Shown: positions 1-6,887 of the stretch, piece by piece | How positions within the stretch are numbered: position 1 is the first letter of the stretch | Layout of the letters: the number at the start of each line of letters is the position of its first letter | Assembly (NCBI GenBank): GCA_036524155.1 | Contig: DATDCV010000476.1 | Location: 1-20,425, forward strand | Source of the DNA: DATDCV01 sp036524155 | GTDB lineage: Bacteria > Verrucomicrobiota > Verrucomicrobiia > Limisphaerales > UBA8199 | Length of the DNA stretch: 20,425 bases | Reading direction: 5' to 3' | Program-made: the position numbers and the translations under genes | The notes under the pieces: model-generated | Told to the model about the DNA's origin: nothing | The model's database searches: none | What the model saw: only the letters and a program-made list of their open reading frames with translations

Positions 1-18
1 GGCTCATAGGCGAAGGTC

Positions 19-34
19 GAGAACCCAGGTTCTC
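19..34. repeat. short perfect palindrome at the left edge
   Basis: Two 7-base arms, GAGAACC (19-25) and GGTTCTC (28-34), are separated by CA and would form a small hairpin in RNA. No T-run follows on either strand, so I do not call it a rho-independent terminator. It could be the end of a dispersed repeat or of the gene to the left, which is outside the window. Positions 35-189 hold nothing I can call; the only ORF there, on minus, is the complement of the repeat-coded region that follows. Confidence 0.4.
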
Positions 35-189
35 AACACTCCCCCATGCTTCCTCCTATCCCAAAAACCTCCCACTGAAAAGAAAACAAAGACACCCGCC
101 GCAGTGACCTCCGCATAATTAACACCTCAGCATAATGTCCAAGTGGCCCTGCTACGATTGCCACCAAAAAAACGTAAATAAGGCGCCAT

Positions 190-888
190 ATGGAAGAAAT
201 ACCCGCTGCCCCCACCGCTGAACCCCACCAATCCACCAATCCATCAATCCACCAATCCAGTTCCGCCCCCGCCGCTGAACCCCACCAATCCACCAATCCG
301 TCAATCCACCAATCCAGCTCTGCCCGTCCACCCACTAATCCAATGGTTCAACCATCCCCTTCAGAGGCTTCCGCCCCCGCCGCTGAACCCCACCAATCCA
401 CCAATCCATCAATCCACCAATCCAGCTCTGCCCGTCCCCGTCGCCGCCGCGGCAAAGTCGCCCGCCTCCCCGACCGCGTCCGCCACCTCGTCAATGTCAT
501 GCTGCGCGACGGCGCCCCTTATGCCGATATCATCAAAGAGCTCGCCAACCACGGCTACACCCTCAACGTCGACAACCTCTCCCGCTGGCACTCGGGCGGC
601 TTTCAAACCTGGCTCCACGAAGAAGCGCTTCTCGATGACCAGCACGCCCGGCTCGGCTTCGCCAACCGCGTCGTCGGCGCGAAAGACAGCCGTCTCATCC
701 AGGAAGCCAGTATCCGCATCGCCATCCTCCGCATGTACACCCTCCTGCTTGACTTCAATCCCCTCGTCCTCAAGGACCGTATCGCCGATAACCCGGGCGC
801 TTATACCCGTATCCTGACCGCCCTCTGCAAACTCACCTCCGGTGCCCTCAAACTCGAACGCCTCCGCCTCGACCAGCCCGAGAATTGA
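190..888 (+). CDS. hypothetical protein with repeat-coded N-terminus and basic C-terminal domain
   Basis: This is a 232-residue protein of unknown function. Residues 1 to about 80 are low-complexity (Pro, Ser, His, Gln, Asn) and are encoded by three copies of a 44-base repeat that reads as HQSTNPSIHQSS. A run of basic residues (PRRRRGK, about 82-88) follows. The C-terminal 145 residues look like a folded helical domain beginning KVARLPDRVRHLVNVMLRDG, with a possible helix-turn-helix around YADIIKELANHGYTLNVDNLSRW. That part faintly resembles the DUF3486/Mu gp27-like small-terminase family, but no phage genes are nearby and I do not assign that function. AAGG six bases before the ATG is a fair ribosome binding site. 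The folded domain could belong to an older, shorter gene extended by repeat DNA. Confidence 0.6.
   Translation: MEEIPAAPTAEPHQSTNPSIHQSSSAPAAEPHQSTNPSIHQSSSARPPTNPMVQPSPSEASAPAAEPHQSTNPSIHQSSSARPRRRRGKVARLPDRVRHLVNVMLRDGAPYADIIKELANHGYTLNVDNLSRWHSGGFQTWLHEEALLDDQHARLGFANRVVGAKDSRLIQEASIRIAILRMYTLLLDFNPLVLKDRIADNPGAYTRILTALCKLTSGALKLERLRLDQPEN
217..425. repeat. three copies of a 44-base repeat inside the hypothetical gene
   Basis: Near-identical 44-base units start with GCTGAACCCCACCAATCCAC at 217-260, 274-317 and 382-425. They differ by single bases, for example the third-position C/A/G in the middle of the unit. Each unit is built from shorter motifs, CCACCAATCC and CCATCAATCC. Spacing is 13 bases between copies 1 and 2 and 64 between copies 2 and 3, so this is neither a perfect tandem array nor a CRISPR. 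All three copies lie in the same reading frame of the 190-888 gene and encode the same peptide. Confidence 0.9.
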
Positions 889-960
889 ACCCGTGTCCGT
901 CCCAAATCCAAACTCCAAAGCTCAAAGTGCAAGCTCCAGGATTCGGTGGGCCGTGAACCG

Positions 961-1000
961 GCGCTTATTCGCGCTTATTCGCGCCTGTTCGCGCCTATTC
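961..1000. repeat. four tandem 10-base repeats, consensus GCGCYTRTTC
   Basis: Four consecutive decamers read GCGCTTATTC, GCGCTTATTC, GCGCCTGTTC and GCGCCTATTC, followed by a partial unit GCGG. They lie in the 889-1350 stretch, which has no confident gene. The 10-base period, close to one helical turn, and TTCGCG junctions could make a protein-binding array, but a simple dispersed repeat is equally likely. An open frame does begin with TTG at 1027, just after the array, and runs into the GH29 gene. I regard it as non-coding before 1351. Confidence 0.8.
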
Positions 1001-1196
1001 GCGGCAATAAATGAAAACAAGAGTCATTGAACTGGAGCATTAAATTGCTGATGATTTGTCCGATGAGAATTCTGGCCAACCTTCGCCTGGTTAGAGCATG
1101 TTTCAAAAACCGAATTAATCGTAGCAGCCGACGCCAGGAGAATCCAAGCCCCCCGCGGGCCAGCGGGAAGGCAACGAACTTGCGCTGCGGGCTTTT

Positions 1197-1221
1197 CCCT
1201 CTCCTCCTCGGGAGGAGAGGG
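1197..1221. repeat. 11-base perfect inverted repeat (REP-like)
   Basis: CCCTCTCCTCC (1197-1207) and GGAGGAGAGGG (1211-1221) are perfect complements with a 3-base loop, TCG. They are followed by a related purine-rich half, CTAGGGAGAGGAGG. This looks like a dispersed palindromic element typical of intergenic DNA, and it argues that 1027-1350 is not translated although the frame stays open. No T-run follows, so a terminator role is not supported. Confidence 0.7.
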
Positions 1222-1350
1222 CTAGGGAGAGGAGGCCTTTTTCCGACCACCGTTCATTGGCAGGCTCAAATTCCCTCAATTGATGCGGCACTGCGTAGAA
1301 CAGGTCAGAGCCTCCTGGCGTCGGCTGCGACATTTTTAAAGCACGCTCTT

Positions 1351-3639
1351 ATGCCCTTTTGTCTGACCGCCTTCAGTTTAGTTGGCGCCGGCGCCGAACC
1401 GTCGGGGTCGCAACCACTGGAACTGAATTTGCGCCAGCTCCGAAAGCTGGATGCCGCAGTCGATAAATGGGAGTCGGTAACCAATCATGCGCGGTGGGAG
1501 CCTTCCCGCACCGCCGCGGTCATTTGCGACATGTGGAACCGGCACTGGTGCAAAGGCGCAACCGCCCGGGTCGCCGAAATGGCGCCGCGCATGAACGAGG
1601 TTGTCACGGAACTGCGCCGCCGGGGCGTTTTGATCATCCACTGTCCGAGCGACACGATGAAGTATTACGAAGGCACGCCGGGCCGCAAACTCGCCCAGGG
1701 GGCGCCGCCGGTGGAGACCGCAATCCCGCTTAAGCGCTGGGCCGCGCTCGAGCCCGAGCGGGAGGGGGCTTTGCCGATCGACGACGCCGACGGCGGCTGT
1801 TCGGACGACCCGCCCTGCACGCCGGCCACCCAGGCGCCGTGGCCCTGGGAGCACCAAATCGACACGCTCCAGATCAAAGAGGGCGACGCCATCACCGACA
1901 GCGCGGAGGCCTTTTATCTCATGCGCCAGCGCGGCATCACGAACGTCATCGTCATGGGTGTTCACGAGAACATGTGCGTGCTGGGCCGCCCGTTCTCCAT
2001 CCGCCAGATGGTGTCCCAGGGCATGAAAGTCGCCCTGCTGCGCGACCTGACCGACACGATGTACAACCCGCGGCAAAAACCGTATGTGGACCACTTCACG
2101 GGAACGGACCTCGTGACCTGGCACATCGAGAAATACTGGTGTCCCACCATTACCAGCGACCAAATCATCGGCGGCGCGCCATTTCGTTTTGCGGCCGACG
2201 CCGGCCGACCCGCGCCGGTTTTCCGCAATTACGTCAAGCTGCCCGCCACCGACTCCCATTACCGTCAGGTCCGTTCGTATGTCGAAGACACGCCGAACCC
2301 GGGTTACAGCCAGGCTCCGGAGTCGTCGCGGATTGCCTTCCGGCAGATGAAGTATGGCGTGCGCATCCACTGGGGCGTTTATGCGATGCTCGACTACGGG
2401 TGCAATGCCTCGTGGCCTTTCGTGCGCGCGGATTCGGGCCACCCGATGCTCAGCCACGAAGGGCGCCAGGCTTACCAGCAGTTCTACCGGAGGTTTAACC
2501 CGACCAATTTTAATGCCGACGACTGGATGGACCTGTTCCAGACCAACGGGATCAAAGTGGTCGCCTTCACCACCAAGCACCACGACGGCTTTTCCATGTT
2601 CGACACCCACGCCCGGGTGGCGCGCCGCGTCAACTGGACGGCCGCGGGCGGACCCAAAATCGAAGAGTGCGATACGGCCTATAGCGTGATGGAGAGCCCG
2701 TTCGGCCGCGATATCGTCAAGGAAGTCACCGCGGCCGCCCACAGTCACGGGATGAAGATCGACCTCTACTTCTCTCATCCCGACTGGTACGACGCCGACT
2801 TCCGCCCGTTTGCTTTTCACCCGTTGACCAGCCGCGTGAACAAGACCGAGCACCCGGACCAATGGGACCATTTCGTCAAGCGCCACCGCCAGCAACTGAC
2901 CGAGCTGCTCACCCAATATGGCAAGATTGATCTGGTTTGCCTCGACATGTGGTTCGATGAAACCGCCTGGCTGGATTTGCGCGAAACCATCAAGAGCATC
3001 CGCCAGATCCAGCCCGACGTGATGCTCCGCTGCCGCGGCATCGGCAACTACGGCGACTACTACACACCCGAAGGCTTCGTTCCCGGCGCCAAGGAAAACA
3101 CGGACATGCCCTGGATGGTGATCTATCCCTTGGCCGGGGAAGGCATCTGGAGCTATGAACCCGATGCCGGCAAATACAAAGACGGGTCCTGGATTGTCAC
3201 GAACCTGGTGGATACTGTCGCCAAGGGGGGAAATTTCATGGTGGGCATCGGGCCGGACGCCACCGGCCTGTTTCATCCCAAAGCCATCGAGGCGCTGCAA
3301 TCCGCCGGCGCCTGGCTCAAGCTCAACGAGGAAGCCATCTTCAATACCCACCCGCTTCCCGGAGATGGTTGGAAGGAGGGCAACAACCTTCGTTTCACCC
3401 ACAGCGACCGGGCCTCGATTATCTATGCCCTCGCACTGCAGTGGCCAGGCGAGGAACTGGTGCTCCACTCTGTCAAACTCCCGCCAGGAGCTACCGTCAC
3501 CATGCTCGGAGATGGCGAGGCGTTGCCCTGGCGTCCGGATGCGGCAAAGGGGACTGTCATCAGCCTTCCGGCCCGCTGGCAGTCTGCCGCCAACCGCCCT
3601 GGCCAGTTGCCCTGGGTATTCAAACTTAGTCTCAAATGA
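1351..3639 (+). CDS. isochorismatase-like cysteine hydrolase fused to GH29 alpha-L-fucosidase, secreted
   Basis: The product is 762 residues. Residues about 45-265 match the isochorismatase-like fold: the Asp in VICDMWN (residue 60) sits where the catalytic Asp lies, and GVHENMCV supplies the nucleophilic Cys (209). Residues about 310-690 are GH29: KYGVRIHWGVYAM (from 334), TTKHHDGFSMFDT (His410, His411, Asp412), and WFDE with the likely nucleophile Asp536. GGNFMVGIGPDATG and GAWLKLNEEAIFNT are standard late GH29 motifs. GH29 enzymes hydrolyse terminal alpha-L-fucose; the substrate of the Cys-hydrolase half is unknown. I chose the ATG at 1351 because a hydrophobic stretch ending VGAGA follows and repeat DNA lies upstream. 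The frame is open back to a TTG at 1027, and the signal peptide may start slightly earlier at a non-ATG codon. Convergent with the next gene. Confidence 0.87.
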   Translation: MPFCLTAFSLVGAGAEPSGSQPLELNLRQLRKLDAAVDKWESVTNHARWEPSRTAAVICDMWNRHWCKGATARVAEMAPRMNEVVTELRRRGVLIIHCPSDTMKYYEGTPGRKLAQGAPPVETAIPLKRWAALEPEREGALPIDDADGGCSDDPPCTPATQAPWPWEHQIDTLQIKEGDAITDSAEAFYLMRQRGITNVIVMGVHENMCVLGRPFSIRQMVSQGMKVALLRDLTDTMYNPRQKPYVDHFTGTDLVTWHIEKYWCPTITSDQIIGGAPFRFAADAGRPAPVFRNYVKLPATDSHYRQVRSYVEDTPNPGYSQAPESSRIAFRQMKYGVRIHWGVYAMLDYGCNASWPFVRADSGHPMLSHEGRQAYQQFYRRFNPTNFNADDWMDLFQTNGIKVVAFTTKHHDGFSMFDTHARVARRVNWTAAGGPKIEECDTAYSVMESPFGRDIVKEVTAAAHSHGMKIDLYFSHPDWYDADFRPFAFHPLTSRVNKTEHPDQWDHFVKRHRQQLTELLTQYGKIDLVCLDMWFDETAWLDLRETIKSIRQIQPDVMLRCRGIGNYGDYYTPEGFVPGAKENTDMPWMVIYPLAGEGIWSYEPDAGKYKDGSWIVTNLVDTVAKGGNFMVGIGPDATGLFHPKAIEALQSAGAWLKLNEEAIFNTHPLPGDGWKEGNNLRFTHSDRASIIYALALQWPGEELVLHSVKLPPGATVTMLGDGEALPWRPDAAKGTVISLPARWQSAANRPGQLPWVFKLSLK

Positions 3640-3708
3640 AGCAGCGCCACGCCGGGATTTCATGACCACCGAGTGGATCTTTTTGGGGTTACGGAAATTC
3701 ACGCATAG

Positions 3709-3727
3709 GAGGAGTGGCTCCTCTTTT
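3709..3727 (+). terminator. rho-independent terminator after the GH29 fusion gene
   Basis: GAGGAG (3709-3714), loop TGG, CTCCTC (3718-3723) and TTTT (3724-3727) form a 6-base stem, extendable by two weaker pairs, with a T-run on the plus strand. It lies 70 bases after the GH29 stop in the 172-base gap between convergent genes. The minus strand lacks a T-run at this hairpin, so it serves the plus-strand gene. Confidence 0.6.
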
Positions 3728-3811
3728 ATGGGAAAATCCACGCGGGTGGTCCGTCCGGTCACCCATCTGGCTTCAACGCTTGGCGATCCGATGAATCTTG
3801 TGCCAGACCCG

Positions 3812-5752
3812 TCAGCGTGCCCGCGATGCCCGATCGTTGTCGAATTCCACGACTGCGATCTCGTAGACATTTACCTGAGGAACCTTGAACGAGATGGAAT
3901 CCGAGATCTGCTCGAAGGGCAGTGCTAAGCTCTCCGGGCGCTCGGGACTCATCAGCCGAAGCGCTTTGGCTTTTGTCTTTGCCGGCAGCCGAAGGTTTAC
4001 GACGGCATTAGTAAGCGGCGCGTTGGCATGATAATTAACCAGATGCACCAATCGGCGCCCAACCTGCTCGGTCAGTTCGGCGCACAGGCCCGTCGGCGCT
4101 TCGATTGTGAGTGACAACCGCCCGCCGCAGACCCGTTGCACCGCCGCCAGACAGTCGTCGCTTTCCGGGAACCGGAAGACCTTGGCCGGAGGCAGGCCCT
4201 GCAAGATCGGCTTAGACCTTTGCCGGAGCCACTCGTCGTGAGTGGCCACCGGGCCGATGATGCATAGGCGCCCGCCGAACGCTACATAGTCCCTCAGCCG
4301 CTTGATTTGCGAGTCGGACAACGCAACGCAGCCCGCCAGGACCAGGACCTGATATCGATGCAGGTCCCTCATTTGTTGATCGTGGATAATTTGGAAGGGA
4401 ACGCGCTCCTCAATCAAAGCCTGTTCTGCACGGCTGGTAAGTTGAGCCCATCTCGGCTCTGCATACACCTGGGAAGCAAAACTCCGGAGAACCGCCACGT
4501 CAGCGATCGTCTCCGCTTTCCGGAAAAGCTCGCGATGCCCGGTGTAAAACCGCACGTAAGGCGCGAGATTTGTAGAAACCGGCTGGTCCGACCCTGGCCG
4601 GGCGACCAGCTTGCCATACTCGAACCAGCACACGCACCCCAGGCAATCCAGGTTAAACGCCATCGCTTCCGCCGCCTCCAGCGGTGTCGTCGTATAAGCA
4701 AAGGCCAGGTTCTTCAAACCTCGGCCCACTTTATATGTGCGAATGCGTGTGCGCAGAATCCCGTCCCGGTAACCCGGTGCCACACCCTCGTCCCAAAATG
4801 CCTCGCCGCTTGTGAGTACCCTGCCATGGTCCACCGGGGGCTGAATGCGCTGTCCAGGTCCGCCCGGATTGCACTCGAGCAGAATGTCTTTCCGCTGCCT
4901 GCGGGCATAGCGGCCCAGGTCGCGATAGGAATCCGCGAGTGACTGGCAGGAGAAGTCTCGCCAGGCGAGACTCAGGAGATCGTCTTTCCCACCGCCGCCT
5001 GGCGGCAAAATCCGCTTCGGATCCCCTAGGCCGCCGGCCCTCAATTCTTTCGAGCTAAACGTCCTCTTCAGATAACGCTGAAACCTCTGGACCGAACACG
5101 CGTCGAATCCCGGACCGACATTGTAGTTGTCAAAGTGAAGGAGATCGGCCCGGACATCCCGGACCGCAAAGCGCACGAGCCCCTGGTAAAACTTCTGTGC
5201 GCCTGGATGGTTGCGGTTCCAGAAATAACGATACGGAGCGGAATCATAAGTAACGGGCTTCCCCGCCTGATCCAGGAGCACCCAGTCTTTGGCTTCGGGG
5301 TGTTCCTTGAAGAGAAGCTCCCACCCAAACGCCCCGCTGAAATTGTATACGCCCACGTGCAAGCCGGCCTCGTGGCACAGTCGAGCGAACCGGACGGCGT
5401 CGTCCATGCTCTGGCGTTCGGCGCCGAGCCCGAAGCCTTTGTAAGCATGCATCATGACAAAATTGACGCCAAGCGCTTTGAGTTGCGCGATCATTTCCGG
5501 GGTGTGCTCGCGAGCGTAAGCGGCGAGTTGGTCCGGGCTCGGATCGTAGCCGCGGCTCCCATCGCGCCGAACGCGAAATAGCAGTGGCTCCCAATCCCCC
5601 GCCATAACGACGCCCTCCGTTTGCAGCCACGCCGGCCGTTCAGCCGGCCGCAAGGTCAAAGATCCTGCATGACCGGAAGTGATGAGCGACGCACCAAGCA
5701 GGAAGCTCCCTCCATTTCGCGCCCAAAATGGCGTTCGAACCGCTCTAGCCAT
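3812..5752 (-). CDS. secreted GH-A-like (beta/alpha)8 hydrolase with beta-galactosidase trimerisation-like domain
   Basis: A 646-residue protein. An N-terminal arginine-bearing, hydrophobic segment ending SGHAG (about residue 30) looks like a signal peptide. Residues about 45-400 read as a TIM barrel of the GH-A kind: EMIAQLKALGVNFVMMHAYKGFG, then CHEAGLHVGVYNFSGAFGWEL, then RADLLHFDNYNVGPG, then LTSGEAFWDEG. Asp208 (HFDNYN) and Glu317 (SGEAFW) are candidates for catalytic acids, but I cannot fix them. Residues about 417-520 (IADVAVLRSFAS to FGGRLCIIGPVATHDEW) resemble the amidotransferase-fold trimerisation domain of GH42 beta-galactosidases. A C-terminal beta domain follows. The substrate is unknown. 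The start ATG shares the sequence ATGGCTAG with the stop of the upstream hydrolase gene, an 8-base overlap that implies translational coupling. Confidence 0.75.
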   Translation of the reverse strand: MARAVRTPFWARNGGSFLLGASLITSGHAGSLTLRPAERPAWLQTEGVVMAGDWEPLLFRVRRDGSRGYDPSPDQLAAYAREHTPEMIAQLKALGVNFVMMHAYKGFGLGAERQSMDDAVRFARLCHEAGLHVGVYNFSGAFGWELLFKEHPEAKDWVLLDQAGKPVTYDSAPYRYFWNRNHPGAQKFYQGLVRFAVRDVRADLLHFDNYNVGPGFDACSVQRFQRYLKRTFSSKELRAGGLGDPKRILPPGGGGKDDLLSLAWRDFSCQSLADSYRDLGRYARRQRKDILLECNPGGPGQRIQPPVDHGRVLTSGEAFWDEGVAPGYRDGILRTRIRTYKVGRGLKNLAFAYTTTPLEAAEAMAFNLDCLGCVCWFEYGKLVARPGSDQPVSTNLAPYVRFYTGHRELFRKAETIADVAVLRSFASQVYAEPRWAQLTSRAEQALIEERVPFQIIHDQQMRDLHRYQVLVLAGCVALSDSQIKRLRDYVAFGGRLCIIGPVATHDEWLRQRSKPILQGLPPAKVFRFPESDDCLAAVQRVCGGRLSLTIEAPTGLCAELTEQVGRRLVHLVNYHANAPLTNAVVNLRLPAKTKAKALRLMSPERPESLALPFEQISDSISFKVPQVNVYEIAVVEFDNDRASRAR

Positions 5753-6812
5753 TGTCGTGCTTCCTCTTATCGAGTTCGCGCAGGATCAGGTTCGTGGACG
5801 CGTGTCCCGAGATCATGTGACTTGGAGCGATTGAATCGACCTCCAGCTTGAAAGCTCCGGTGCCCAGGCTTTTGAGCTTCTGCTGAACGAGCCGCTCATA
5901 GGCCTTGACGTCCTCTTTGTATGTCGCAGGCATTTTGTGCTGGGCCACTCCAAAACAGCAATCGTCCTGTTCGTTCAGAATCTGCACCTGTTTGCGGCCC
6001 GCCCCGTAAGATCCCAGGACGTACAGGTCAGGGTAGCCCGCGATCCCATAAAAATCCGGCAGCGTCTGTTCCATGTCACCGACTGAGCCGTCGTGGCGCA
6101 AATACAGCGGAAGCGTTCCCGCCACCGGGAAGCTCAGGGAGATGCGCGGATCAATAGCCGCATACACAGTTGTGGTCCACCCTCCTCCGGACAATCCCGC
6201 CATGTTGAAATCGGTGTATCGGGTTTCACCAACCCCCCGGTTCTGAAGGTAATTAAGACTGATGGTTATGGGTTCGAGGAAGAACTTCAGCGGGCTCCCC
6301 TGGGAAACGTGAATCGAGGCGAACATTTCATTGTGAGCCCCCGTGCAGTCGGCCGAGCAATCGCCCGCCCGACAGCGCGGCATGTTCATAGCCAGCACGG
6401 AGTAGCCGCTTCGAATCAAATCCCTGATCACGTTCCCTACGCCCGCCGATCCAGTGTCGCAGGCGTGTCCTTGATGTACGATCACCAACCGGTTGTTCCG
6501 ATTTCGTGGGATGTAGTGGTAGGCGATCGTCTGCTGCCCGGCTTCCATCGTGATCGAGATGGATTGGACCTGCTGCAGGTTATCCACGTTCGTCATTGGG
6601 CTTTCGGCAGGCGAGACCTTGGCCGGCATCCGGTCCGGCAGTTGATCCTGCCCCCAAATAAATTGAATCAGGCGTTGTCGCAATAGGCCGATGTCTGAGT
6701 CGGCGTTGATGGAGATGTGGCGGTCGTCGATGAGTGGTGTCGGCCCGGTTGGTGCCCCATCTGCGGTAAGCGCCGCGGTAACCAGCCAAATGAGCGGGAA
6801 TTGTCTATTCAT
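5745..6812 (-). CDS. secreted alpha/beta-hydrolase (esterase-like)
   Basis: The product is 355 residues with a short signal peptide (hydrophobic residues 5-19). The alpha/beta-hydrolase fold is shown by LVIVHQGH (about 109-116), IRSGYSVLAMNMP (133-145) and the nucleophile elbow GLSGGGW with Ser208. Candidates for the other triad members are Asp283 or Asp284 in NEQDDCCFG and His332 in PSHMIS. Similar exported hydrolases next to glycosidases often remove acetyl or other ester groups from polysaccharides; that role here is inference from the neighbours. AAGGA six bases before the ATG is a good ribosome binding site. The beta-helix gene lies 75 bases upstream on the same strand, and the GH-A-like gene overlaps the end by 8 bases. 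The number of cysteines (116-157, 285-286) is high for a cytoplasmic enzyme and fits a periplasmic or outside location. Confidence 0.82.
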   Translation of the reverse strand: MNRQFPLIWLVTAALTADGAPTGPTPLIDDRHISINADSDIGLLRQRLIQFIWGQDQLPDRMPAKVSPAESPMTNVDNLQQVQSISITMEAGQQTIAYHYIPRNRNNRLVIVHQGHACDTGSAGVGNVIRDLIRSGYSVLAMNMPRCRAGDCSADCTGAHNEMFASIHVSQGSPLKFFLEPITISLNYLQNRGVGETRYTDFNMAGLSGGGWTTTVYAAIDPRISLSFPVAGTLPLYLRHDGSVGDMEQTLPDFYGIAGYPDLYVLGSYGAGRKQVQILNEQDDCCFGVAQHKMPATYKEDVKAYERLVQQKLKSLGTGAFKLEVDSIAPSHMISGHASTNLILRELDKRKHDNG

Positions 6813-6887
6813 GCTGATTCCTTTTCATAAATCCCGATTGGAAGCTTCTGTCTCTGAGGCGGGAATCGTGTTCATGGCACAGGCTTC

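Noticed and set aside
217..425. CRISPR-like spaced repeats
   Set aside because: Only three units, unequal spacing (13 and 64 bases), no cas genes, and all units keep one coding frame.
190..888. Phage small terminase identity for the hypothetical protein
   Set aside because: The resemblance to DUF3486 is faint and no phage gene lies nearby; the neighbours are glycosidases.
1027..1350. An in-frame upstream extension of the GH29 fusion from TTG 1027
   Set aside because: It runs through a REP-like palindrome and would bury the hydrophobic export segment about 110 residues inside the protein; ATG 1351 or a nearby non-ATG codon is more likely.
1378..3870. An 830-residue open frame on the minus strand opposite the GH29 fusion
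   Set aside because: It is the complement of a GC-rich gene with clear catalytic motifs; its own product has no family signature and is a by-product of codon bias.
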